Assembly: GCF_024323335.1 (NCBI RefSeq) | Contig: NC_066584.1 | Span: 424,972,319-425,036,318, forward strand | Length of the DNA stretch: 64,000 nt | From: Lathyrus oleraceus | Taxonomy: Eukaryota; Streptophyta; Magnoliopsida; Fabales; Fabaceae | Direction of reading: 5' to 3' | Shown: positions 47,138-58,678 of the stretch, in pieces | Position numbering within the stretch: the first letter of the stretch is position 1 | Layout: each line of letters opens with the position of its first letter | Made by a program: the position numbers and the translations under genes | The notes under the pieces: generated by a model | The model's input: only the letters and a program-made list of their open reading frames with translations | Database searches by the model: none | Told to the model about the DNA's origin: nothing

Positions 47138-47439
47138 GTTGAAGCTAGCAAAAATATACCTGAATGTATCGCACGCTCGAACATACAATAGAGTCGCCAT
47201 CGAACTTTATTTATCCCCAAAGGGATGGGAAAACATCGATAAAACCCGGGGGGGAGAGATATGATGGGTAAGGAAGTCGGTTATGCAAGGTGAATGTATT
47301 AGCACCCTAAACATCCATGGTCCTCCATGGGAACCGTTTTGATTGTTCTCGCTCGAATAGATGTGATATCTAAGATTACTCACAAAAGGATGGGGAAAGG
47401 AAAGAAATAGATAAAGTTCTCGGTGAGGATTAGGGCCCT

Positions 47440-48815
47440 CATTCCTACGTATCCTCATAATGCAATGGGGAATTTAGAGTTTCGTAGTTCAAGGAACTAG
47501 AGGCGGGAGATGGAAATAAGTGTGATAGAAGTATGTTCTGAACAAAAGAATAGTGTTTTGGACTCCAACAAGGGTGAAAGGTGAACCCAAGAGTAAACAT
47601 GTATGAACCAACAAGTAAGGGCCTACAGCGTTGTATCACTGTATTGGAACAATCGAAAAAGAGAGGAATTGGGTGTTTGAGTTAAGGGCTAAACAACTCT
47701 TGGTTCTCAAGGAGGTATAAGATGGAGCACAAAGCTATAGTGTATTTGTCTCAAAGAATAAGTGTATCACAATGGAGTGAACGAAGGTAGAATATGAGTG
47801 TATTGCGAAGATGAATGGAAGGAAGTAACTGAAGTCACATAATAGAATATCTGGTGATAAGTGACTGAATAATTGTTGTTTGAAATTGAAAGGTGAAAAT
47901 GTATTGGAATCCATAAGAGAAAGGAGATTTCTACCATAGAGGGAAATAGCTCTGACCGCTACAGGGTGTTAGCCAAAAAAGAAGGAATTAGATGTTTGGG
48001 TTAAGGACCAAACAACTCTAGGTAGAAATGCGGATTATGCGTTAGGCGTTCTAAAAGGGTGTATATGAAATTCCAAAGAAAGTATATTTCGATGTCAAAG
48101 AGACAGTATGTCACTGGGTGAATGATTTATGATCGAAGGTAGGTAGTGAATAGTGAAAGATATGAATGATGCCCTAAGGCGAAGGAGGAATAATTAGAAG
48201 TATGCTCGCCAAGGATTCGCATCCTCGTGCCTACGTATTCTCATTGTGCAATGAGAAAATTAGAGCAATCGTAGTTCGGAATTACGAGAATAGAGAGAGA
48301 GGCGTTTATCTAAGCAATAAGGACTCACAAGACAAACACATCTTCAAGGAAGGATTGTAGTACTGGGATGTAAGGAGTAATGTATCACTTGCTGGGGAAT
48401 CAATAATTAGAGATCAAATCAGGATAATATCTTGGATCTAAGGAAAGGGATAAACTCTTAAGCGAAGATCAAGGTAGGCATTTACCAATACGTGGACTAG
48501 CAGGCCTCCACTATAAGGTAAAGCCAAAAAGAAGGACTGAATTAAGTGTTTGGGGTTGTTTTCCCAAACAACTCTCGATTGAAGAGATGGATTGTCATTA
48601 GGACGTCCTAAAAGTATGTACAAGGAGTCCAAGGAGAAATATGATTGATCTCAAAAAGATGGTATAGATTGAATGAATGGAGAATGATTCATTGGATAGA
48701 GAAGGTGGGTTGATAAATAAGATATATATAAGATATAGCTCGTGAAGAAACTAGGTGCTCCTGCCTACGTACCCTCATTGTGTAATGAGGAAATCAAAGC
48801 TTTCGTAGTTCAGCC
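47440..48815 (-). repeat. Diverged internal repeats in the A/C LTR (about 0.3-0.8 kb spacing)
   Basis: A CCTACGTA...CTCAT...GCAATG...TCGTAGTTC block occurs at 47453, 48230 and 48764. An AAGAAGGAATTAGATGTTTGGG...CAAACAACTCT block occurs at 47659, 47979 and 48529. Copies have diverged strongly, suggesting old segmental duplication of R-U5 sequence. Confidence 0.75.
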
Positions 48816-48899
48816 TACTAGGGCTGAAAATAAGTTGATTGGAGGCAAGAAGAAATGGGATGATTGAAATTTAAAGGATTGAGAGAGTGGATAGACTTG

Positions 48900-49510
48900 A
48901 TAGTTATGGATAAGAATCACACTAAAGTTTATGGGTAAAGGTGGATATTATAAGCAACGAGCCAAATGTCTTGCACCCAAAGATATCCAAAAGGAGTGTA
49001 GGAAAGCTCCAGTCTCATTCCTTCTTTACCACTTAAGGCTCGTGGCATGTAATTCTCGTCTTAAACTTCAAGGGGAGAGAGAAGAATCTTTGTAGTTGTT
49101 TCTTGTAGTGATGATGAAGACCTTATCAATCGTTCGATTCGAATTGCACTAAAGTCTATGAATAGAGGTGAATACGATGAGCGCTGAGTCATACGTCCCA
49201 TACCCAAGGATATTTAGAATGGGGGTAGGAATACTCCAGTTCCACTCCTTCTCCATTACTTAAGGCCCATATCATACAACTTGATTCATGATTGATAAGT
49301 TGTTGAAGTCCCTGCTTTGTTGTATTTTGCTTTGTGAAGAGAGAGATCGACTTGTCAATCGTATGGTTAGAATTGTGCTAAAGTCTATGAATAAAGGTGA
49401 ATACGATGAACGCTGGGTCATATGTCCCATACCCAAAGATACTCATAATGGAGGTAGGAATACTCCAGTCTCACTCCTTCTCTACCGCTTAAGGCTCGTG
49501 TCACACTCTT
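48900..49510 (-). repeat. About 228-bp tandem triplication in the A/C LTR
   Basis: CTAAAGTYTATG recurs at 48922, 49149 and 49378 (spacing 227 and 229), each followed by a CCCAAAGATAT-like word and CTCCAGTCTCACTCCTTCT...CTTAAGGCTCGTG. The second and third copies are closer to each other than to the first. Confidence 0.85.
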
Positions 49511-51338
49511 CTAACTTTGATTTAACAAGTGTTGAAGATGCCACCTTTGATGCGCTTGAATAATTCGCTGCTTGGTATGACTGAGGATTCCTTGATTGAA
49601 GATCTTGTCTTGAGGCCTTGAGCTCCACAACTTGGAAGAAAAGTCTTATTAAGTGACCAAGGGTCTTTTGGTCACTCAATTTGGACTGTGGGATTATACA
49701 AGTTCAAAGGATTTAACCAATCAAAATAACTTTTGATCAATTTAATCATGGGTTTTATTTTGGTTTTAGGGAACTAGTTTTGGATCTAATCAAAGTTAGT
49801 AATTGTTAGAAATTATCCAAAGGGATCATGCATTAGAAACTGATTGAAAATTCTAAGTTAGAAGTCCTAAGGGAGCATGTGCAAATTGGTCAAAATATTG
49901 ATTAAAATTCTATGTTGAGTCCTAAAATTGCAAGGAATTGATTAAGTTCTATGTCACATTCTAATCCTAAAGGGATCATGCAATTCTAACACAAAATACC
50001 AAAAATAAGCCCATAAGGGAAAAATGGCCATTTACCAAATATGTCAAATTTTATTCATGGCCTAAAGTTGATTCTAACCTAAGGTGGAAAATTAACCTAA
50101 TGTTGAGAAATGTCAAGACCCTAAATTTAATCAAGCCTAATTGTTCCTAATTAGAAAATTCTAAATAAAACCCTAATTAAATTTCTATTTAAAAGTCCTA
50201 ATTAATTCTAAGGAAAATTCTAATTAAATCCTAATATGCTAATTAAATCCTAAAATCCAGATTTATTAACCTAATTAAACTAACAATCTAATTAGCCTAT
50301 TTGAAATGTAAAACAAAAAGAAAATAAAAGAAAACAAATAAAATGGTGAAAGGGAGGTGTAAATGTCAAGTGGGGTGTGAATTGAATTCAGATCAATGGG
50401 CTTCCAGTTGAGCCCATTACTGGCTTTTTTTGTTTAGCCTAAGAAATCCAAAAATAGGGGGTGCATGCAGTGAAAGCGAAAGTGGGCTCCTTAAGCCCAA
50501 ACAATGTCTCAAAACTCCAAATAGGGGGTGTATTTGTGAAAATGCATGGTGAACTAGTAACAACGCTAATGGGCCTGATGAAGCCCATTTCATTTTCCTT
50601 TGTAAATCGTTGAGGGTGCATGTGAAATGGTAGGGTATGGAAAATAATTCAGTGGGCCTTGAACAAGCTGAGCCCAAACGCTTCTCCATGTTGACTTGTC
50701 ACAGTCAACGGATTTGAATTGGTTTACCTCCACGCTCATTCTCTCCCTCAGCCTCACCGTCCATCCACCATGAACCACCGCGCCGGCGGCTGTCGCCGGC
50801 GACGGTGATAGCTTACCCTAAATTTCTACCACCATCATAGGCACAAGGATACGCTGGATAAGAATAGGATAACAGATTTGGGAAACGGTTCTTGGATTGG
50901 TCGAATCGAGCCAAAACAATGGAAGAACCCTAGTCTCTCAACGTCAAATTAAATGGAGCGTATCCTAAATTAACCTCTAACACCATAGGGATTTCACTCC
51001 CTAGCCTCAAGGCTACACTTCGATACGCTCAATGCAAGAAAACGTCACAGAAGAGAAACAGACTTACCGGAGAAGACGATCGACAACTTCAGCAGGTGAG
51101 TTCTTGATCTTGTTTTGCACTCTCCTTCTTCCTCTTTCTTCTTCTTCTTCCTCTTCTTCTGAATTCGAGAATGGTGAAACGAGTGATGGGGTCTAGCTCA
51201 AGCAATTTGAAGCTTCAATGTGAAGCTTCAATGGCTTAAGAGATGAGAGCTCTGAGTGAATGGTGAGGGAGAGAATGTTGCAGAGTGAGAGTGAATTTGA
51301 GAAATGCCAAAAGTGTTGAAATGATGATGATGAATGTG

Positions 51339-51346
51339 TTTAAATA
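51339..51346 (-). promoter_or_regulatory. Probable TATA box of the A/C LTR
   Basis: The sense strand reads CTCTATTTAAACAC, about 4.2 kb before the U5 end. The CT-rich stretch at 51120-51160 lies just downstream in sense. No other TATA-like site fits as well. Confidence 0.5.
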
Positions 51347-51399
51347 GAGATGAGGTTTGGGAATTTGGCCAGGCTTGGAATGAGGTTAGGGTTCTGTTA

Positions 51400-53300
51400 G
51401 AAAAGGCTTGGAGTTAGTTGGCCTTGGCTCACTAAGTTAGTGGTTAACTCAGTTAGTTAATGTTTGACTCAGTTAGTTAGGATTAATTATGTTAGTTGGT
51501 TAATGTGTGAATGATCAATTTGTTTTTATTGACTGGATAATGCAGTTTACACTTAAGTGGGATTGGTCCATTGGCTTAAGTGATGACCCGTTGAACATGT
51601 TTTTTCTCCTAGTTGGCTTGATTAGTGAATTGGAACTTTGCAATGTTATGTAATTTCACTATTATGCTATACAAGCCCAGACATATGCTTGATTTGATTT
51701 CCTTTGCACTCTATTGAATTGTTATGACTTGGTTAACCCATGGTATTCAACTAGTTTTGCTGCAGGGTTTGGAGATGTTCTTGGTTCATGTTGATGTAAG
51801 ACATTTTCCCATGGTTGCTTGGATGAATGAAAGTGTTGCAGATGGTTTTGTTGCTGACTTGTAGGGCATTGTAGACTTGGTTAATGTGCATCTCATGGTG
51901 GTGTGGCTGCTGAAAGGTCAATAATATGTATGTGAATGTCCTTATTGTATTGCAAAAAATTTTAATGTTTTTCTTTGAACTGTAATGGACTGTGTGTTAT
52001 TCAAAATGCAGACTTTTAAGGTTGAGTTGAAGACCTCACATGGAATTCTCTTGGCTTCATTGATGTTAGCTTGTTATTATGTTGCAATTAGGACGTTTAG
52101 CTTTGTTGGTATTGATGCAGTTAGATGTTTGCTCAAAAGCTATTATGGTTTGCTGAACAGGGTTTTGGTTTCAGGTTCACATTTAGCTTTGCAATTATGT
52201 CAAATCCTCCTTCCAGTAGGTTAGCTTGGTATTGATTGGTTGTATTCTGGATCTATAGGGTAATGGTCTGATGTAGCAGGCCTTGCAAAGTGAAGGTTGC
52301 AGTAGATGGATGTACATCTCATGGTATTTGAATTCCAGTTGATGTACCATGCCTTGTTTGTGTTGTGTGGTATGCTGCTCAAAGCTCAAACTTGGCCAAT
52401 GTTCTTGCACTAATTTTTGCAGCAGGTATGATATTTTTGAGTTGCTAGCTTCAATCCCAATCTTGTGTTGTTCTTACCTAGGTTTGGCTTCATGTTTTGC
52501 ATCACTGAGTTTATCATATGTATTGCAGGGCAGGAGTTTGTATTCAGTAGTTTGCACCAATATGGTTCTGCAGCTGGCAGGTTTTGGCTTTGGTCATAGG
52601 AATACTGCAATAGATTGGTTGGAAGCTTGGTTGATGGTGTAATGCTCATGTTGTTGTCTTGGCTATTGCAGGATGCAGGACCAATGTATTTCCCATTGCA
52701 CCTCCCTCCCAAATTCTTGCATTATAGTCTTATAGGATTTTCTGACCTATCCTTGTTCTGTAGGTATAGGTTACCAACATTGCCCCTATTTCACCTTAGC
52801 ATAATTCCATGTGACATGATTGTTGGCTGCACATTTTGGGAGATTAATTGTTGGTAGTTTGGTATGAGTTGTGGTTCTGCAGTTGGTAGGTTGGTTTCAT
52901 GTTGTAGTGGCCTAGCTCAAACCATTGTTCCAACTTCAGTCATCATGTCATGACCTTATGGGGTTCATGTTTTGATTTGGTTGTTGTAGTACCATGATGG
53001 AAAGGTGTGTCAAGGTGAGTGCAAAACAACAATTCATGTGTATTGCTTTGTCAAATTAACCATGTATGTGTCATGTTTGATCATGTGATTAGGGTGTCTG
53101 GTTTTGTGGTGAATGCAGGGCCAATTCAGCAGGGTAAAGGTTGGTTATCAAGGCAAGAAATCCAAGTCATGGTATGGTGGTGTGAATATGAGAACAAGCC
53201 AAGTTGCTTACAAATGAAGAAACAAGGGAAAACACAACCAACATGGATATTGGATGGTGAATCAAGGCAAAGTAGCATGGGATTAGGTCAAAGTTTAGGA
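51400..53300 (-). other. Unexplained central part of the A/C LTR
   Basis: About 1.9 kb with no counterpart recognised in the LTR of B. It is T/G-rich on plus, with recurrent TGCAGG and GGTTTTGG words at irregular spacing. Small open frames occur but none has a recognisable motif. It could be expanded U3 sequence or an old unrelated insertion. Confidence 0.4.
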
Positions 53301-53323
53301 AATTAGGGTTTTAGAATTTTAGG

Positions 53324-53537
53324 GTTGACTTTGGTCAAAGTTGACCAAAAAGTCAATTGTTGACCAAAGTCAGCAATTGGTCCAAAACTCATTTTCTTGG
53401 CATTTTCTTTTTAAATGGATAATGGATTGATGATTAGGGTGAAATTTATGGTTTTTGGAGTTTGGGTTAACTTTGGTCAAAGTTGACCAAAAAGTCAACT
53501 ATTGACCAAAGTCAACAATTGGTCAAACAATGTCAAG
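53324..53537 (-). promoter_or_regulatory. W-box cluster in the putative U3
   Basis: About a dozen TTGAC/GTCAA cores lie in 214 bp, arranged as two near-copies (53324-53380 and 53467-53525) of GGTCAAAGTTGACC followed by AAGTCAA and TTGACCAAAGTCA. W-boxes bind WRKY factors in plants. Activity is inference. Confidence 0.6.
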
Positions 53538-55961
53538 TTTTATTTTTTCTTGTGTAGGATCACATGTAATGGTTTAAAATGAAGTGAAATATATTGAAAT
53601 GGTTTGAAAAATGGTTGGAAATTGGTTTCTCAATTGGTTTATTTATGACTTGAATGTTTAACTTCTGAAAGGAAAATAACTTGACTGATAATGTATATGA
53701 ACAAGGCCATGAAATGAGACCATAAGGTTAGGCTTTGATATAACATCCATGGACCAATGGCATGACTAGCAAGTGGCTTGAAACACAAGAAGTTTGGTTG
53801 TTCAGATGACCAGGACCAAAGATGTATCCACAACCATATGAATAACATCATTACTTTGGACCAATACCAATGCTCAAAGAAAGGTTAGGCCAAGCATGTT
53901 GATAATGTGTGAAGATTTAGGGATCATAGATGCAAAGTTAAGCCACCAAGTTCATATGATTCACCATCTCCTGCTTAGGGCTTTGGAGACCAAGATAAAG
54001 GCCTAGGGAAGCTCCATGAGATCATGCCTTGAGGAATTAGGGCTTTGAGGGTCCTAGATTGTCTGGTCATACCTTTGTTGAATTCAAGCCTTCACCACCA
54101 TCATTAGGGTTTCACATCCCCCATGTTGATGATATGGTTAGACCATGCCTTTGAGCTTTGATATCCACACAAACCCTAGCTTTATAAGCTTAAGTTTCTT
54201 ATGAATCCATGATGAATGATGCATGTGGATGAATTATGAATGTATGCAAGTGATCTCCTGATCAAGTGATTGGATGAATAAGTAAGAAAGGGGAGGGAAA
54301 ATTTTGGGCTACAATAACGATCATGCTGAAATCATGTTACAAGGCCATGCAATCGTGTATAAAAAGTGGAAGTGGAAATCATCCAAATGGTTCTTCATAT
54401 TGCACCCATGCGCAAGTCCTTCATCGTTTGGCCAAATGAGATGATCTTGGATTTTTTGGAAAGGTGAGATCAAGGGGAACAACTTTCATGTTGAACACAT
54501 TTTCATTTGAAGATTGGACCATGATGAATTTTGAGGTGGAAGTCTGGAAAATCAAACATATTTGAAAATTTTCTAAGTACCAAGCCATATGTTCACTTTT
54601 TCCACCTTGAATAGCTTTTCCTACGGACTTCAATTGCGAAATGTTCATTCATAAAACTTTTAGATCTTTTAATCCCTTAAATTTTGTCACAAATGTGACC
54701 TAATTTGGATTTTTCATGAAGGAGTTATGCATTTTAGAAGTTGAGGAAAATCACTTGTTCAATGGTATTGGTCAAAAATGACCTATAATGTTTCCTCTTG
54801 GAACATTCACTTTAAAGTTGAATTTGAAATTACTCCAAACATAAGAGTTAAAAAGAACATCTTTAATTTGATCACGGAATTTGAATTGATTTCATCTCAT
54901 AAAAATTGAGCAAGTTATGGTCTTGGGAAGTTGACCTCCAAACTAGGGTTCAGACAAAATGACCTGTAATCTTTCACTCTAAAACTTTCCAAGCAAAAAT
55001 AGATCTTGATTTAAACATGAAAGTTGTTTCTAATGTCATTTTGAGTAATTTTTCTCTTGGAATAATTTTCATATGACAAATATTGTAGGAGATAGGGTAT
55101 AGGGAACCCCAGTTTTGACTAGTTGACTTTCTCTGGTCAACCACCATGAACCATCTTGCTAGCTTGACATTATCTTAACTTTTGGGACTCATGGAGGATA
55201 ATATATGTGTAATATGATATAATATGAAGTGTCTCTTGAAATATTTGATCAAATGTTTAAGAAGCTTGTTGAAGAAGTCACATAAGATACCTAGATGAAT
55301 TAGGGTTTCCAACGCAAACAATTCCCAAACTCTTGATGAATTCTTGATCAAAATGACATGTGAAGACCATTGAGATCCATATATGTTGTCTAGAGCCATT
55401 GTGAACCATCTCTTGATTGAGCCCCTTGCATTGAGGGTCTCAAACCCTAGATATGAGCTTGATGAAGCATAGGTGAGCATACACACTACCTACAAAAGAG
55501 TCAAATTATACATTGACATATTTTTTTTGGTATTTTGGTTAGTAAATAATGAAAAACAAAGTATGATACAATCAAAAGTGCTTGGTGATCTCTCCCAATG
55601 CAAACCCAATGAATGAAGGGTAAGGAGAATGCCAAGGTGTGATCCCAAAGCTAATGCATATGATGAGATGTTATAAGGGATCTTAGGGTCAAAATTGGGG
55701 TCTTACAGCTTCCCTTATTTAAGGACATTCTAACTGAGGAGATGAAGGTTAAAATCTTCCTATCGACTCAGTAGAATCGACTTAAATAATAACATATAGA
55801 AACAAATTTTGGTCCCTAACAGACCTCATGATTCATATAATATGAATGTTAAAAATAATCTTTGTGGGGAAAATGTTGCCACAAAGGAAAAGAATACTGA
55901 GTGACTGAAAGTCCACAAGAGCATAATGCATTCCATAAGGAAAACTCACTAGGGAGACAAA

Positions 55962-57274
55962 GACTCTGGGGGATAAAGGGAAATGAGGGTAATACCATGA
56001 AAATAAATCAATGGAAAGACTCGACTGGGGATAAAGGGAAAATCTGCAGGGGAAGCGAGTAAATCAGAATAATACTAAAATACCCGAACCAAACAGGGGA
56101 ATGACGACTTCACTGAGGAAATGCACACTCAAACTCAACTGGGGAAGCATAATCTTCAACACATGAGTACCAGAAATATATTATCCATTATCAATTACTA
56201 GGCAGGAAGATAACATAATCTGACAGAGAGACATCCGTTACCGGTTAGGGTAAACATATCAAGGATGACTCGCTGAGGAATAGGAGGTGTATTTGTTACC
56301 AGTTATTGGGTAAGAACAAACTTCTAGGGAAAATATCAAATAGTATTTACAACTACCGGTTACTGGGTAGAAGACCAAAGAGAGAATATATGTCACTGGT
56401 TAAAGTGAACATATCAAGGATAGACTCAAGGGGGGAGAATATCCGTCACTAGTTAAAGTGAACATATCAAGGATATACTGCCAGGGAAAAATAGGAATTA
56501 TATTTATCAGTTACTGGATAGAATACCAAAAAGAGAATATTCGTCACCGGTTAGGATGAACATATCAAGGATAGACTCAGAGGGGAAAGTAGGATTTACA
56601 ACTACCGGTTACTAAGAAGAAGACCGCAAAGAGGAGAAAACTCGTCATCGATTAGGATGAACATATCAAGGATTAACTCTCTGGGAAATGAACTAGGGAT
56701 TACAACTACCTTTTAACTGGGTAGAAAACCAAAGAAGAGAATATTTGTCATTGTTAAGGTGAACATATCAAGGATAGACTCAGAGGGAAGAATGTTCGTC
56801 ATCGGTTAAGATGAACATATCAAGGACAAACTACTTGGGGAAACACAAAACGAATCCGCTGGGGATAATAAAAGAAGTATATTACTTTTAGCGGGTATTG
56901 GGTAGAAGTAAGGTACTCGCAAATCGAAAAGGATATTACCAGTTACTAGGTAACTAACTCTCGAGGGACCAAAGCATTTATCTAGGTAAGAGCTAGAAAG
57001 AAACAGGCAAACAAAGACCCGACCCGGTGAGGATATAACTCAGGGTGAGTGGTTCCATCCAGATAATCAATCTGGGGAGGAAGCTGGAATAATAACCATC
57101 CACAAGGAAATAACTCAGTGGGGAATGAGAAAGGTTAAATTCTTTCTACTTAGGGGGCTGACACTCTACTATTGAAGGAGGAAAGACACACCAAATATGT
57201 ATGGGAAAAATAATGTCACCATAGCAGAGGATCAGAAGTGTGATAATAATGCATAATGAAATGTCTAATGTATG

Positions 57275-57307
<33 letters not shown>

Positions 57308-57513
57308 ATGTTTGATGATTATGCTGACAAAATAATCACAAAGGATAAAGATGTCACTAATCTGAATCATCACTACACACTCGGCTAATCTCGACAGGAT
57401 GGAGGCATCAACGGGAGAAACAGATAGGGATGAACATAAATCATCCATCACAACCAACTCGACCCTAACTGGGGAGATAGAAAAGATGTGATGAATTGTC
57501 AACTCTGCGGGGA
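55962..57513 (-). repeat. tRNA-Arg 3'-end-like and GGTTACTGGGTA-like repeats in Ogre C 3' UTR
   Basis: tRNA-end-like copies lie at 55962, 56018-56031 (GACTCGACTGGGGA), 56133-56145, 56851-56866 (CGAATCCGCTGGGGAT) and 57501-57513. Interleaved at 56190-56960 are about twelve diverged GGTTACTGGGTA units, several extended by AACATATCAAGGATA, which itself recurs about seven times. Confidence 0.7.
57276..57310 (+). repeat. TATATG microsatellite
   Basis: About five tandem copies of a six-base unit in the 3' UTR of Ogre C, not present in B. Confidence 0.9.
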
Positions 57514-57940
57514 ATTTTAGCTCAATACCATATCAAATGGGAGACAGCCTTGTAGAGGACCAAAATGTTGCTCAAGAATCAGTGCTGGCAGGACTCGGGA
57601 GTGAATTTCGCTGGCAACTTGAGGGGAATAAAACTTATACTGGACTTATGCAAACCGTTGGGAATATGCACCTACAGATCCGTTGGGGAGGATCAACCAC
57701 GTTCCGCATTTTTAAGACTTACCTATTTTCAGACTGCTATTGATATTTCTTAAATGAAGTAGATTTCTTTTAGAAGTAATTGCTTTTATTATTTTAAGAA
57801 AAATAAGGCTGAGGATTTCTCTAGGAGTTGAGGGACGAAGAGAAATAACTACTAATGAAAATAGAATTTTAAAAAAAAAATTCAATAGCGGGATATCGGT
57901 ATGTAACGCATCAAACTTCGGGGATTCGATAGATAGTTGG

Positions 57941-58149
57941 TGTAATCTATAAGACCCCAATTTTGACCCTAAGATCCCCCATGTTATCTCATCATATGCA
58001 TTAGCATTGGGATCACAACTTGGCATCCTCCTTACCCCTCCTCCATTGGGTTTGCATTAGGAGAGATCACCAAGCACACTTTGGATTGTATCATATCTTA
58101 TTTTTCTTTGCTTAACTAACCAAAATACCAAAAACATGTCATTGTATAG
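57941..58149 (+). repeat. Inverted fragment of an Ogre LTR terminus
   Basis: The plus strand here follows the sense start of the A/C LTR (reverse complement of about 55520-55707) for some 205 bp: AAGACCCCAATTTTGACCC, ATGCATTAGC.TTGGGATCACA, TGGGTTTGCATT.GGAGAG and CTAACCAAAATACC. It starts at the LTR terminus (TGTAA, with a short TCTA-type insert) and lies opposite to C. No second terminus is found. The flanks match no part of B's 3' UTR. Confidence 0.85.
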
Positions 58150-58583
58150 GGATTTTCAATTTTATTGATTTAAATATTTCAAAATTATCATCATAAAAAT
58201 TCAATTCTATTTAGCTAGACAATAAATCAAAGTAGAAACAATTGGATAAAAGGCTCAACTTTATTTAATAAAATGGTAGCATGTAAATGACAAGGCTCTA
58301 TAGATCTTTACAAAATTTGAAAAATAGTAATTTACACGGAAAAGGGCTACATTGAATACAATGATCAATAATCCTTCTACCAACTTCGATATCCACTGTG
58401 CTCTTGGCTTCAGTTGAAAATGATGAATCCGAGTTGACTGACTTGCTCAAGATTATTCCAAGACTAGAGATCAACCGAATGTAGTTACTTGCCATAATCC
58501 CTAATTTTTGCATAAATTTCCCCAAGGTGAGGTATTCAATTTATCGGGATAAATTTTCTGTTTTATGTCTCTAATTTTTTCCT

Positions 58584-58659
58584 GGATCGCCCTTTTGGTT
58601 TTTCAATCCATTGAGACACTCATTTTTGCCTAAGTCGCCCTTTCGGGTTTTCAACTTAG
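58584..58659 (-). other. Paired hairpins after the pol stop codon of Ogre C
   Basis: Sense unit 1 (58630-58659) has arms CUAAGU/ACUUAG around CCC-GAAA-GGG. Unit 2 (58584-58609) has arms GGAUU/GAUCC around a degraded core. They begin 20 nt past the pol stop codon. Confidence 0.65.
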
Positions 58660-58678
58660 CGCGCTGTTCTTTTCTTCT

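Larger units (their letters stand above)
1..47139 (-). mobile_element. Ogre A: Ty3/gypsy (Tat/Ogre-type) retrotransposon, interrupted, 3' end outside window
   Basis: Minus-strand LTR retrotransposon whose internal region is split into 1-7840, 16191-16409 and 44611-47139 by a copia element and by Ogre B. When these are removed, the order in transcription direction is primer site, ORF1, gag, protease, intron, RT, RNase H, integrase, which is the Ogre plan. The target duplications of the two insertions show that the pieces were once joined. Its protein fragments differ more from B and C than B and C differ from each other, so A is a separate subfamily. Every coding part carries stops or frameshifts. 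Its 3' LTR lies left of position 1. Its 5' LTR begins at 47140 but continues into a block shared with Ogre C. Confidence 0.88.
47140..55707 (-). repeat. 8.57 kb LTR block: 5' LTR end of Ogre A joined to 3' LTR end of Ogre C
   Basis: The left end (sense ...GCTAGCTTCA) abuts A's primer site. The right end (sense TGTAAGACCCCAATTTTGAC) abuts C's purine tract. No internal TGTAAGACCC terminus or target duplication is seen between, so it is one LTR with internal expansion or a recombinant of two. The R-U5-like half has GAGTCGCCA and CGTAGTTC blocks like B's. The U3-like half shows the GACCTATAAT and ATTTTGACC text also seen in B. It contains no gene. Confidence 0.75.
55708..58678 (-). other. Ogre C 3' UTR
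   Basis: About 3 kb without a gene. It shares with B the first 150 bp after the LTR, the GGTTACTGGGTA and tRNA-end-like motifs, the 130 bp before the hairpins (AATTGGATAAA..CTTTATTTAATA) and the hairpins. It uniquely holds a TATATG microsatellite and an inverted LTR-end fragment. Confidence 0.85.

Noticed and set aside
49288..49563. 91-codon plus-strand frame in the A/C LTR
   Set aside because: Falls within the 228-bp tandem repeat and has no motif or conserved counterpart.
51793..51802. TGTAAGACAT on plus as an internal LTR terminus
   Set aside because: Similarity stops after eight bases and no further LTR text follows, unlike 57941.
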